Assembly (NCBI GenBank): GCA_002150815.3 | Contig: NDFF03000328.1 | Coordinates: forward strand, 124,001 to 188,000 | Direction: 5' to 3' | Source: Grammothele lineata | Taxonomy: Eukaryota; Basidiomycota; Agaricomycetes; Polyporales; Polyporaceae | Length of the DNA: 64,000 nucleotides | Shown: positions 1 through 11,139 of the stretch, piece by piece | How the letters are laid out: the number at the start of each line of letters is the position of its first letter | How positions within the stretch are numbered: position 1 is the first letter of the stretch | The notes under the pieces: generated by a model | The model's input: only the letters and a program-made list of their open reading frames with translations | Database searches by the model: none | What the model was told of the DNA's origin: nothing | Made by a program: the position numbers and the translations under genes

Positions 1-923
1 GTGATGATCGACACTAGCAGAAGGTCATCATTCCCCATCTCAATACCTTAAAAGGTTCGGAACAGCTGACGTTTAGCGAACTGATCTGGGGAGAGAGCAA
101 CGCCTTCCCCGCATCCGTAGAATGGGAATCCGCCAGCGACGGGTACCGACTCGATATAGTGATACTGGGTTCGATAGCATGAGAATGAGCTCGGGAGGGC
201 GTATATGAAGGGGCGTGACAAACCATGTTGGTGACGGGCACCACGATCGCAACAATCAAAACCGGCAAGAACGGTCTCCAGTCCTTGTTCCATATCGCGT
301 ACACCCGCAGCGCGGAGAACACTGATACAGGGAGATTAGCATAATCATAGACCGCGTGTGAAAGGGAGACGTACACGCTGCTACGAAGTACGACACGACG
401 GTAAAGATCATGACCAGCACAATAGGGGGGCTGCATCTGTATGGAAAGACATCCAGTTATCTCATCTCGAAACAAATCCCGAGAGCCTTGAGGGTACACA
501 CGTCTGAAAATACTGGACGTCAGGCGCGGATCGGTTTGCAATGTTGTCGCTTACTCACTTGGTCCGTCTGGTTCGGCCAATACTGTGCGTTCACAACGAG
601 TAGGATTTTGGAGAAGAGGTTGACGTATCGGTTCAGGGCGAATACCACCGTTGCGCCGGAGAATTTGCGCCTCCACACGAAGTGAACTTCGCCAGCGAAT
701 GTGAGGAGATGATCATAGGTAAGTAGCGCTGGATTCAAATGGTTGGTAAAATATCTTGGGGAACTGGATGGGATGCTCACCAAGGGCGGCGACTTCGCAA
801 CGATAGTTTGTTTGACTGGTTCCGAGAGGTAAGACAAATGCACCATCGGCGAGTCGTAGGTGCTCACAGCAGTTGTCCAGCGAGCGCCAGCTCTTGCAAC
901 TCGCTGTCATCGCTACCAGACAT
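1..923 (-). CDS. DUF6533 integral membrane protein (3' part beyond the window edge)
   Basis: The protein belongs to the basidiomycete DUF6533 family of multi-pass membrane proteins with no established function. Proposed exons are 923-868, 754-559, 512-502, 436-375, 321-224, 164-71 and 13-1; all junctions are GT-AG and keep phase. The family signature is visible: the DUF6533 block with YDHLLTF, EV.F.WRRKF and LNRY, then FSALRVYAIW and a hydrophobic helix, then a GCGE loop, and finally KLSIIT, where the next helix normally begins at the window edge. Exon 3 is only 11 bases (502-512) and is needed to restore frame and the conserved Cys. The ATG at 923 gives a short polar N-terminus typical of the family. 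An apparent start at 867 is a GTG that is really the first intron's donor. The C-terminal cytoplasmic tail is outside the window. Confidence 0.72.
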
Positions 924-2297
924 AATGGGATATGGGTCGAAGGGGGTATTGCGAATGATCGAGCGACCCTGATAGTGGCCCATACCCGGCTAGTTTTAAA
1001 GGAGAGGACTCTCGGTGTCAGGTCGACACGGGGCCGTTCCAACTCCGACCTAGAATCCTCCATGGTGTAAAAGTTTCACTACTCTCATCTCAACGCTTGC
1101 TAGGTGCATCCAATCAACTGCTTCCATGTTTACGAACACAGGAATTGGGCGACCGTCAGATAACGATAGCGAGGCTGAAACGCCGAACCCACCTAACGCT
1201 GCTCCCGAAGGCGGATCGTTGGAAGATTGTCCGGCAGAACGACGAGAAAAGGAGCATCAACGTTGATAGGGGCGCTTTGAGCAAGATCGACGGCGACGAA
1301 AGAAGAAAAGTTGTGGAGGAGGCGTTAGTTGAATCTGTTAGAATGTGGTGGACGGCTGTTCATTGAAGGTTGATGACGAGTAGATCCATCAGACAAGGGC
1401 AGGACGAAGACTGCACAGCAGATGGCGTGTTTAGGCGCTTCTAACCACCACACCTAGACCGACCACCCGCTTCAATCTAGAGCATAGGTAGTACATTGCA
1501 CGGTGGGAAAGAGGCAAGAAGAGAGTACACGTGTCCGCGCGTGGCGGACGAGAGGGCGCATCAAATTCCCGCGCATCGTTTTGAGCGCCCGGAGTTGCTC
1601 TCTTTGCATCGACCGTCACGAACCGACCCCCCCGCCACTCAACCAGCTCTGAAAGCCTCAGTGCTGTCCGTTGGTTACTCTAATCATGAACCGCTTCTTC
1701 TTGTACCACTCTGTCTGGAGACCCGCAATGATAACTGCACTCAGATTGGCCTTCTTGAGTCGACCGAGACACAAGGCTCGGCAAGCCTCGTCTAGAACAC
1801 AACAGGCAAACACTCCGGCTTACTGCTGGTATTTACTACGTCCATCCGCACCAACGCCGCTCCTGCAGTAAAGGGACTTCCAAGCCTAAGCATTCTCACA
1901 TGCACAATCCTTTTCCTTCTCCTCGCCTACTGCAAAGCTGCCAGTTATCGTGTCCGAGTCGTTCCAGGCACTTTAATACTTTCACATTCTATATATTTGC
2001 ACTGTTGTCACGGCCGACTTATAAATCTCATTTGCACCACTTTCGTGTCTTCCATTCATATTAACCATAGCACAGGGCCCTCGTCTGCTGCCATAGGGGC
2101 GCCGCCGGCTCCGAAACGTTGGGTGCGGCCCCGCGCTCAACTTGCCCGGCAGCCGAACAAGCAAAATCAAACCTTGACGTCCCGTCTTGCTTCTTCCCGT
2201 TCCCTTCCACACCTTTTCACGTCTTGCTTTCGACCTTCATCTTCCCTCGCAGTGGCCGTGCCGGTCACAGCCAACCTTGCGCTTCGGACTCGCCTCG
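924..2297. other. Intergenic region, no gene recognised
   Basis: The space lies between divergently transcribed genes (DUF6533 to the left, Cys/His-module gene to the right) and presumably holds both promoters. ORFs of up to about 100 codons occur on both strands, but none shows a recognisable domain or a consistent splice pattern. A pyrimidine-rich stretch precedes the start at 2298. Confidence 0.5.
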
Positions 2298-3187
2298 ATG
2301 GGCGACATGGACTCGGAACTTAGGCTATGTCAAGCTCGCGACGAAGTGCCCCTGAGCTTCTCCGCGGAGAAGTGTCGCCTACCCCGCCAACGCGACACAC
2401 GCTTCTGCCGGATGCACGATGTACAACGCGCTGTTTCGGTCCATAAGTACAAGAGCGCGGGACGTGAAGCTAACGCGTTCGAGACCGCTGCGCTCACAAC
2501 ACGCGACAAGCTGGACGCCATGAAGCCATGGGATACGGATGGCTTCCAGCGGGCCATCGAGGCGACGACAGCATACGTGAAGTGGGTGGGGGCTGAGCTG
2601 GAGGAGCGTGAAGCACATGCCGCGCGGTTCTTCGCAGACGGTGCGTCTCTTCTAGCTGGTGCATTTTGGCGAAGTCTGAACGGATCCGTGGAATGTGCGC
2701 TGTGTAGTACCACCCGACGGACATGGCACGCGCATACGAATACTCCGCGGGATAGTCCGCAGGTGCAATGACCACCTGCTTGAAGCAGAGAAGAAGCGAG
2801 CACCTTTCAAGGGACGTCCGACGCCTGGACCTGCTCATGAGTCAGGTCATGTACGCAAGGAATCTGCGACGCCAGAGGTTGCGATGCCAGAGATTGCGAC
2901 GCCAGAGATTTTGGAACGAGGCGATTCGCAAGAGAAGCCGATATCGGTCTTCTGTGCCGTCGTCGGATGGGTTATGGCACATCCGCTCTGGTTTTTGGTG
3001 GTGAGTAGTTTACCTTCCCTTCGGATGATCGCGGAGTTTGCTTACTGTCCGTTGCGGCTAGCTTTGTTCTATCGCATATGTGTTCTGTTTGATGCCTTTG
3101 TTCCGATGGTCAACCAGCGCACTCGCTTTGTATGTTCTTCTGCTTTCAGTCAGGATGATGGTGGCTAAGCTCACGAATTGTTTGTAA
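2298..3187 (+). CDS. Uncharacterised Cys/His-module protein with C-terminal membrane helices (family member 1)
   Basis: No named family was recognised. The protein shares its plan with five other loci in this window: an N-terminal module of two spaced Cys followed by (F/Y)CxxH, then a helical region. Proposed exons are 2298-2640, 2756-3000 and 3062-3187, giving about 237 residues. The module reads C at about residue 9, C at 24, then RFCRMH. A segment near residue 100 (YVKWVGAELEER) closely matches the gene at 7267, and the exon 1 boundary falls after the same ADG residues. A PE-rich linker with repeated ATPE/AMPE units follows, then two or three hydrophobic segments (around VVGWVMAHPLWFLVV and ALALYVLLLSV) near the C-terminus, suggesting membrane anchoring. 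The exon 2 acceptor at 2755 is chosen because it keeps frame into the helices; another AG lies at 2762. Function is unknown. Confidence 0.6.
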
Positions 3188-3646
3188 AAACATAGAACGT
3201 TGGACGGCTGGTGTCACCCCACTACCCAGACAAAGTCTAATTTCTCCACAAGACGGGTGTTTTGCTGGAGAGAGCTGACCCAGGCCGACACATCTGTATG
3301 GTAAGCTCGAAACACCTTCAATATCACACACATGAACTCAGCAACGCGAGTTAGTAGGATAGCCGTCTCCATTCTACGGATGTGCAAGCTAGTGTGGTTT
3401 GCCGCATTAGATCAGTGAGCCTTGTTCCGTTTCTTGTCTCCTGCTTGATGTTTACGTGTCGGCCCTTTCTTAGGATGCGACTGTGCATACTCGTTGTGAG
3501 ACTGCTCTTAGGTGGTCTTCTCTTAGCAGTATCCGGGGTCGCCAGATCAGCGTTCTTCGCCGTTGGCGCCATTGCAGAACTGCGATTGGGTTTGTAACAT
3601 TACTATCATATGTACACGCGAGCTCTACCTGTACTCTCCCAACGCT
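3188..3646. other. Short convergent intergenic region
   Basis: The space lies between the 3' ends of the Cys/His-module gene and the F-box gene. A 71-codon hydrophobic ORF (3382-3597, plus) has no start context, homologue or splice partner that I can support. Confidence 0.5.
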
Positions 3647-5618
3647 CTAGTCCCAATATGTATAGTCTTCATCTAGAACAAACTTCCACCTCCATCTCCC
3701 CGCCCCCGGTGCCGAAGGCGCCCCTCGGGGTTTCGGTTCCGCCTTCAAACACCTCCCCCAGATCAGCTCGTACCCCAAGGGTGATCGGCGGCCCGAGTCG
3801 TATGACGCATGGCTCCCGAATGATCCGACGGAGCTTGTTTGAACGTCCTCCCTGCAGTCGTCTCCGGACTCCCCGCTGGAGGCGATATAGAAGCGGTCTT
3901 CGTACGAGCAGGTGAGCTCCTCGATCCCGTTGTTGTTACGGGGCATCGAATCTATCGTCTGGGGGTCCTTGAGCGCCGGCGTGCACAGCGCCATGCGGCG
4001 AATGGGATGCCCTGCTTTCGCACGGACATGCGCCGCAAGGAAAATGCCGTCCCAAGCCTTCAAAGGCCCACGTCGTGGCTTGAGGACGGATATCACGACG
4101 GTCGCGAGGTGCGGCCAAGCAACGGGCGAAACGCCTTGAAGGGTGCGGGAGAGATGGTCGAGCGTGTCTCCGCGTGTATCACGGATGTGGAGCGTGGTGA
4201 GTGCTGGTGTGAGCGTTGGCAAGGAGAGCAAGAGGCAGAGGTCCCAATGGGCTGCCAATCTGTCAAAGATCTGTAGCCGGAGCACTTCGAGGGCCCCGAG
4301 CTCTGAAGCGTACATTCTTTCGTATACCGCAGGAGGGGTAGACGTTGTTTGGAAACCGAAGGGTAAGGGTATCGGCCGATCGAGGGCGCTGAAACGAAAT
4401 CGGTGGTTCCGAGGATGGAAGGAGTACGAGAATTCCGGATTGATAACGTCCAATTCCGTGAATGATCCCCGATGCAGGACTTCTATCTCCGGATTTGAGT
4501 TGCTCGCGTTGAACGACGTCGCGAAAGTAACATGGGCGTCCGGAGGTATCTGTAAAGAGTTCACAAGCGAGACGTCGGGACATGTGATGTGAAGGTGTCG
4601 CAAACTTGGCAGGACTGCTCGACGTGACCTGTGTTCCCGTAAATCTGAGTGGAGGTACCCACTGTGTGGCATCTGCACATCGACATCGACAATCCCGGGG
4701 GCCCTGGAAAGGAGCGATAGTAGTTCTCTGCAAGTCCCTGGGGAATGCCCGCGAATACGAAGACGAAGGGATAATAGAGCTGGGAAGTTGTCTGATGGAA
4801 GAAGAAACGCATTGGCTGATTCGATCGCGAGAGCTTGCAACCTCGAAGGTGTCTCTCCAGAAAAGAGACGATTCGTGCCGGTGAGAATCGCCTGTCCATT
4901 GCGCTGCATTGGAGTCAGGTCGCGGATAGTGAGAGATTCCAGATGAAGTGCGATGGACTTCAACACCCTAGAGAACGCTTTGAGTTGTTCCTGATGATAG
5001 ATGCAGATGTTGAGCGAACGGATGCGCGATCGAACATGAAAAAGCAGCTTCTGCGATATGTGGGTGCCGAGACGAGCCGTCGCATAGACCGTCAACGGGA
5101 CACTTCTCGCGCGGCGGGAGAACTCGATTGCGTGCTTCGAGCTGACGTCGATAGTGGACCAAAGAAAGGGGAATTTTAGGGCAATGCTGCGCCAATGACG
5201 ACACACGTGGGTGATCGCAATGAGGGTGCACATGCTAGGCACCTGAGGGCTCTTCTTGTCTGTCGCTGGAGGCGTTGCGAGGAGTTGAATATAGGTGAAG
5301 AAGGCGACAAGGATCTCGGGGGGGACTCGATTGATGGGGGCGACCTGGTTACACTGCCCACGGAGAGTGAGAAGAATCGAAGATAGACGTTTCTCCATGC
5401 TGTGAAGCTATTTGGTTATGCTGTCAGCCCGAATTCCCGTGAAAACGATGCACTCGACGCACTAGAGATGGGCTATGGTCATGGCAGATGTACACATTTT
5501 CAGATCGATTACTATTCCGCCAGTGATTCAGAGCGTACCTGATTGTGCTCATCTCCCTTTGCATTGTCGGTTCAAGAACATCAAGCACCCGAGGTGCAAT
5601 TGGGTCGTCGATGAACAT
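3647..5618 (-). CDS. F-box protein
   Basis: A predicted substrate-recognition subunit of SCF-type ubiquitin ligases, of the large Agaricomycete F-box family. The N-terminus shows the classic pattern INRVPPEILVAFFTYI followed by ITHVCRHWRSIAL and PFLWSTI, the three-helix F-box that would bind Skp1. The remaining 500 residues have leucine-spaced repeats consistent with a degenerate LRR-like domain. Exons are 5618-5539 and 5399-3647, joined across an intron with donor GTACGC and acceptor CACAG; the short first exon adds about 26 residues. Total length is about 610 residues. If the first exon is wrong, translation could start at the ATG at 5398, still leaving the F-box intact. The target substrate cannot be inferred. 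Confidence 0.82.
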
Positions 5619-5697
5619 GACGGAGCGGACGGACGAAGACGACAGAGTGGGTTGAAGGCGGGCGTTGGGAGTTGGGGCGATTCATAGAGAATATATG

Positions 5698-5746
5698 ATG
5701 ACGCTGCTGCGGTAGTGCTGCAGCGTCATTATCGCAGCAGCGTCAT
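5698..5746. repeat. Perfect 14-bp inverted repeat (hairpin)
   Basis: Arms 5698-5711 and 5733-5746 are perfectly complementary (ATGACGCTGCTGCG and its reverse complement) around a 21-base loop. The loop itself contains a further partial copy of the arm. It lies between the start of the F-box gene and the end of the cytidine deaminase gene. Confidence 0.75.
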
Positions 5747-5936
5747 CCATCGTATTGTCCGCCTTCTTCTGCAGAAGAACTACGGATCGAAGCTCGACAG
5801 ACGCTGAGATAGACTGAAGAAAAGCATTATTACAGCCAAAAATCGTGTACAAGCAATTGCTTTGACAGTGAACCCTCCTGTGAATAATCAGAATGAGACA
5901 CTTTGAGAATACGAGTGTCAAAACGTACAATGTCCC

Positions 5937-6622
5937 TCACTCCGGGGCTCTGGGACGCTCCAGATCCTCTGGCCCAAAACTATCGGGAAGCAGCTCTCCG
6001 ATGCTGGTCTCTTTCACACCACCATCTGCATCTCCCGCAGCAACACGTTTGTAGTAATCACCTGGTACGAGGAGTATTGGCATAGTTTGCGCGCAGAATT
6101 CACGTATGACTTGACGACACATTCCACAAGGAGAGATAGGGGATGCGACATCCCTAAAGCAGAGAATGAGCCGGATAGCAGTAGACGGTGATAGAAACAT
6201 ACGAGACGACAGCCAGTGCGGTGAATGAGCGTGTGCCTTCGCTCTGCCGGTGGAATCTCAGAAGGGCTAGATGTCCGTATGAATGATCAGATACTCGCCA
6301 CAGCCTTAACAAATGCAGTCCTTTCGGCGCAAATGGTACCACCTTGTGTATCTATGAGCATGGAGGTATACAACCACGACTGAGCATTCCCACATACCGT
6401 AGGACGCATTCTCGATGTTGGCACCTTTGATGATCTGGCCGCCGGAGGTGAGGAGCGACGCTCCCACTTTGAAGTTAGAGTAGCGCGAGTAAGCGAACTC
6501 CTTTGCTGGCGCGGTAAAGTGAGGATCTACTTGACTATTTGCGCATATCGCTCACCTTCTATGGCAGCCTTGATGAGGATGTGCTTGTCCGTGAGCTGGA
6601 TTGACCATGTGGCTGCAGACAT
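5937..6622 (-). CDS. CDD1: Cytidine deaminase
   Basis: A pyrimidine-salvage enzyme that hydrolytically deaminates cytidine and deoxycytidine to uridine and deoxyuridine in the cytosol. Five exons (6622-6556, 6526-6398, 6342-6299, 6243-6203, 6153-5937) give 165 residues, the normal size for the small homotetrameric type. Family motifs lie in order: AYSRYSNFKVGASL, then GANIENASYGGTICAERTA with the zinc-ligand Cys and catalytic Glu of CAE, then SPCGMCRQ with the other two zinc-ligand Cys, and near the end ELLPDSFGPEDL. All catalytic residues are present. Intron 3 begins with GC rather than GT (GCGAGT at 6298 downward), which is needed to join KAV to SEGTRSF in frame. Start chosen at MSAATW. It is followed downstream by the F-box gene on the same strand. 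Confidence 0.93.
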
Positions 6623-7266
6623 GATGGCCGTTGTAATCGTTAGAGCATAGGCGCCTAGAGCCCGGCAGACGTTCTTGAACGGCTTGGATACTTATATGGC
6701 CTGATTTATATGCGAAACAATGTCTCAAGATCTCAAGTCTCGTCCTCACGTCGAGACACGGGGAGCAGGGCTTGAAGTAAGTACTCTGTCGAGTCTTCAG
6801 AAAGAAGAGAATGATGATCCAACCATGTCTGCCTTGGTGATGACGCGACGAGTGAGACCCTAACCTTGAGTTAGCCGGTCTGCGGCGGCGCATTGAGCCT
6901 CAATCCTTTTCCGCTTGAACGTTCACCGGACCCTAAAGGGAAGTTGACTGTTCGGCCGCCTTTCCCTTCCTCCTTCAACTTCGATATGCACTACTCTCTC
7001 CCGACTTGTCCTTGTATCCGCAATCCCTCGACTGTCTACTGTCAAGCGGCCTGACGCGGGTCTGATGTCGCTCTCACGAGGGTCGCCTAGACTATCTAAA
7101 TCAAACCTTGACAAATGACTCCTAGCGGCGTGGCGGTGCGGGGGTCATTCAAGGTACCTCGCCGCCGCCACGTCTGCGTTGAACCCACCCGCAAATTCGT
7201 GCCTTATCTCCGTCCTGCTATACACGCTGACCAGCTAGCGTGTTGCCTCCATATTTCCGCTTTACC
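6623..7266. other. Divergent promoter region
   Basis: The space lies between the cytidine deaminase start (minus) and the Cys/His-module gene at 7267 (plus). No additional gene is supported; the ORFs seen are short and unlike known proteins. Confidence 0.5.
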
Positions 7267-8532
7267 ATGGGAGACTCTAGCGCTAGCAAGAAGCCGAACA
7301 ACACTCAGTGCCTTGCCGCGGCCCAGGGCGACGTCGTCGCTCCGTGCCCCTTCCCGCCCCGTATCGGTTCTCGGTACTGCCGTTCGCACGCGCGCGAGTG
7401 CGCCGCCTCCGCAGACAAGTTCCAATTTGCCTTCGCGGCCGTTCGCAAGCTCGAGTCCCAGGCACTCACGGACGAGGCGCGTCTCGAGGGCCTTCGAACA
7501 TTCGACGACTTTGACACAGCCATCCGCGTCACGGATAACTACCTCCGCTGGGTGCGTGAAGAGCTCGAGGGACGGCGCGCTCGCGGAAGGCGATTTAGTG
7601 CGGATGGTGAGAGTGTTGGGTAACATAATTGACTGTCTCGAGGCACTGATAGTTGTTTAGCGTCTTCAGAGGAGTACCAGAAACGCATCGAACACCTCGA
7701 AGCTACTATCGAAAACTGGGATAGGTTGCGCCCGATTGCCGAAGAGAAACAACGGCTCTCCCAGGGCCGTCTTGTACTTGTAAGCTGATCGCGCCACTAT
7801 TCGTTACGAATAGTTTCCTGATTGCTGACTACATCATCCTGGCAGGCATGGTCAAATCTGAAAGACGCATATACAACACGCGTGCGAACTCGGACTAGGA
7901 GATGGACGGTGTTTAACGTCCTCGGAACCTTAGTGCGCCTCTCTCTCCACTCTCGTACTCAGCCAAGGTTGATGTCGTGTTATCATCAGATTGCGATCGT
8001 CTTATTCACTTGGATCGTGTGGCCTATCTTCAAATATGTCTGGAGCTATGTTGTTTATTACCTCGCGATGTGCGTGCCGACTTCCCCCTCGAGTGTAGGA
8101 ACCTCCTGAGCTCACATTCGCTCACGTGATGGACGCAGTGTGGTGAACGACTCATGTCGAAAACACAAGGAAGCGCACCAGGCACAGCACGTGTACAAGA
8201 TCCCTCCGATGTGTGCGCGGCCTTGGACTGCAGACAGGGTCACAACGTGGTGCGCATAGATGGACGTCGTGCCTCCTATTCATCTGCTAGACTGATCCGC
8301 TCTCACCAGGATTGTCAACTTCGGTTCCGAACCTGTGGAGATAGCTCCGGTCAACATTGGGTTCAAACAGAGAGCACGTATGCTGTTCGATTATCTGTTA
8401 GTCTCTCCAAATTTGCGGCGGCTTATCGATTGACTCACTGGGTTTTGACGCTTTGACAGGGTCGAAAGTGGTTTCAACGTGATGTCTACTGTGATCGGAC
8501 TTTTCTTGTTCCTGTTTGCGCTATCGACCTAG
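7267..8532 (+). CDS. Uncharacterised Cys/His-module membrane protein (family member 2)
   Basis: Same family as the gene at 2298; no database family was recognised. Six exons (7267-7606, 7661-7779, 7846-8069, 8139-8249, 8310-8396, 8460-8532) join in phase to about 317 residues. The N-terminal module has a Cys near residue 15, a second 12 positions later, then SRYCRSH. A region resembling member 1 (DNYLRWVREELEGRR) precedes a likely coiled coil (EEYQKRIEHLEATIENW). Further on are a strong hydrophobic stretch (QIAIVLFTWIVWPIFKYVWSYVVYYLAIV) and a short C-terminal hydrophobic tail (VIGLFLFLFALST), suggesting two membrane segments. A soluble metal-binding head with a C-terminal membrane anchor is my inference. 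The ATG at 7267 is preferred over 7240 because it is the nearest start to the module. Confidence 0.65.
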
Positions 8533-9844
8533 TTGTATGGACCCCTGCGTTCCTCTTTCCTCCTCTTGGATATCCATGTATAGCCGCCTTCTCGACCAGT
8601 TGTGGGGGTGTACTCTTTCTGAGTGGGTTTCGTTATAGATGGGACGTCTTCTCGACCAGAACTCGGGCATCCGTTCACCAGCCGTCGTTGGTCTCTGAAA
8701 GGCTAAGTGTCAAGCTTGCTGGCACTGTAGCGCGTGTCAAACGGTTTGAGGAGCTGGCGAACTGACATCATTCCCCTTCTTAGACGACGCGCACGAAACG
8801 CAGCTTCTCAGTCGGCCCCGCCCCAGAGTGTTTTAATTCGCGCCACATCTTAAAGAGATCAACGCCGTCTCTTGTCAGTTGCCAAGTGGGTACGCCCGGC
8901 TAACCCAAGGTATCACGAGGGTACGTTACAGAGGAATACTCAGCGCTCGAAGGTCTTTTCCGACATATGCTGACTCAGGTTCCATCAGGGCCGCCACTTC
9001 TTGCTGCGGTACGCACCCGTCTCCCGACCCGACCGCGATCCTCTCTATCCTTCAACGTCTTGCATCCGACATGCAGTCTCTATGACATGACGCACCCAAT
9101 ACATGCTCTTGATGCGTCGCTGTTCCGGATACCCCGCCAGGTTATGGGACGTCCAACAATGGTAGATAGGTACGTTCATGTGTCCGTACCAATCATCAGC
9201 TCGTGAAATCTGTTTTCTCAGTGTTTCTTTCAGAGCACCATTCTACTCTCCGCCGTTCAGTGTGGTACTTCTTCCTGGATTTGTTCAACCAGTCATCGTG
9301 GAACCCATCGTTCATCCACGTGTTTTTATCACATACGGATATATTAGAGGACTCGAGGAAACACAACCGTTCGCGCGATGTGAGCGCGCAATCAGTGAAT
9401 GAAACCTTATTCTGACTAAGGCTCTCGACACAGTCGATATGGCGCGATCCCTCGGAGGCCTGCGCACGGGTCATCTTCGCAGAAGTTGTGAGTGAGTGCT
9501 TTGAACCTCGGCCTTCGCGCAATCAGCTTACTTATACTGGGACACCAAGCGCATGTAGTGTCTCCAGCTAGTGTCTCTATTGACACGCCTACCTAAGATG
9601 TGATGAATCAGCTTTCGCACGTACGCCAACGGTCCTACGTTCGTCGCCGATCTGACTGACTCAGCCTCGGCGTGTCGCGACAGGTAGTTGACAGCATAGT
9701 GTGCTCAGGAAGATTGTCGTGTCCTGCGATGAGCGAGTACTGTGGTCTACGGCCACACATATAATCCGTCTCATACAGCTTTGAGAGGACAACGCACTCA
9801 TCGTCTTTTCCACCGTTTTTGCGAACATCCGATCTTCTTCCAGC
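8533..9844. other. Intergenic region with possible decayed coding remnants
   Basis: This 1.3-kb stretch holds short ORFs (for example 8879-9085 and 9178-9402, plus strand) and some splice-like signals near 9170-9210. I could not assemble a coherent protein or recognise a family. It includes the promoter of the oxidoreductase at 9845. Confidence 0.4.
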
Positions 9845-11139
9845 ATGTCGGCACAGCACAAGGCTCTCGTTCTTGAATCGAAGGCTGGTCCCCTCTTCGT
9901 CCACCTAGTGGCCAAACCGGTTCCCCGCGCGGGAGAGGTGCTTGTTAAGATCGAGAGCGCAGCACTCAACCCCGTTGACTGGAAGATGCAAGCTGTTGGA
10001 CCCTCCACCCAGAAGTACCCCGCTGTGCTTGGCACGGACGCTGCTGGCACAGTCGTGGAGGTTGGAGAAGGCGTCACCGATCGTACGATCGGAGATAGAG
10101 TGTAAGCACCCAACGTGGATAAACTCGACTTTCGTACGCTTTCTGAGCTCACATGGCGATAGAATCTTGCAATCGTGGTTCGACCCCGATGACCATTCTC
10201 TTCATGGAGCGTTCCAGCAACACGTCACCATTCCTGCTAAGTTCGCTTACAAAGTAAACTTTCAATATGGGATACTGCATCACACAGGCATTGGCTGATT
10301 GACTTCAGATCCCCGCTTCCGTCTCGTTTGACGAAGCCGCTACGCTCCCGACCGGCGTAGCAACCGCCGCATTCACGCTGTACAACTCCGAACGCTCCGC
10401 TAAGTTTATCCGTCCTTGGGTTGTGGGTAGCAGGGGTAAATATGCAGGCAAACCTTTCCTTGTCCTCGCCGGTTCCTCTTCCGTGGGCCAATACGGTAAG
10501 CATCCCCGTTGAGTAGTATACGACAGTCTTACTATGCCCCGCATTAACGTTCCTCCAGTGATTCAATTCGCTCGCCTCTCAGGCTTTTCGCCCATCGTCG
10601 CCACCAGCTCGCCGCGGAACGCAGAACTGCTCAAATCCCTCGGCGCGACGCACGTTCTCGACCGAAGCCTTTCTCCGGAGGTCCTCAATGCTGAAGCGAC
10701 GAGGACCACGGGCGGCCGTCTCTTCGACGTCGTCTTTGATGCAGTCTCGTACCCAGACACTCTCGCCCTCGGTTATGCGCTTGCTGCGCCTGGTTCCGAC
10801 GTTGTCGTCGTCAGTCAGGAGCCGATCCTAGGGCGCGATGATGCTGGAACGGGAAAGCGTGTACACACCGCTGCTGGGCGCCACACACTTCCATTCAATC
10901 AGGAGATCTCTGTAGAGCTGTTTGGTGCGCTGCCGGGACTGTTGGAGAGTGGCGCGATCAAGGTCAGTACAATCGTCGTTCGGGGCAATGTTCAACTAAC
11001 GCTTTGTTGCTGCACGCAGCCAAACCGTGCAGAAATTCTTGTGGGAGGATTGAGGGGCGTCGTCGGCGGCTTGGAGAGGCTGAAGAACAACCAGGTCAGT
11101 GCCGCGAAGTTAGTCGTTCGCCCTCAAGAGATGCCTTAG
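9845..11139 (+). CDS. Zinc-independent MDR-family oxidoreductase, enoyl/quinone reductase-like (tandem copy 1)
   Basis: A medium-chain dehydrogenase/reductase with an N-terminal GroES-like domain and a C-terminal Rossmann fold, predicted to reduce an enoyl, quinone or similar carbonyl substrate with NADPH. Five exons (9845-10101, 10163-10253, 10309-10495, 10559-10962, 11020-11139) give 352 residues. Visible motifs are PRAGEV.VKI..AALNP.DWK, LGTDAAGTVVEVGEGV, FDEAATLP.G..TA, and the nucleotide-binding turn AGSSSVGQY followed by LKSLGATHVLDR. The zinc ligands of classical alcohol dehydrogenases are absent, which places it with the ToxD/quinone-reductase-like branch. A paralogue with identical exon phases starts at 12484, so this is a tandem duplication. 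Substrate and pathway are unknown; no PKS or other biosynthetic core enzyme is seen nearby. Confidence 0.88.

Noticed and set aside
520..867. Start of the DUF6533 gene at 867
   Set aside because: That codon is GTG and coincides with an intron donor; splicing from the ATG at 923 gives a better N-terminus.
2641..2771. Reading through the first intron of Cys/His member 1
   Set aside because: The unspliced frame stops before the membrane segments; splicing restores the pattern seen in member 2.
3382..3597. 71-codon hydrophobic plus-strand frame
   Set aside because: No homologue, start context or neighbouring exon; short enough to arise by chance.
8879..9402. Possible multi-exon gene on the plus strand
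   Set aside because: Splice-like sites exist but no combination gives a recognisable or long protein.
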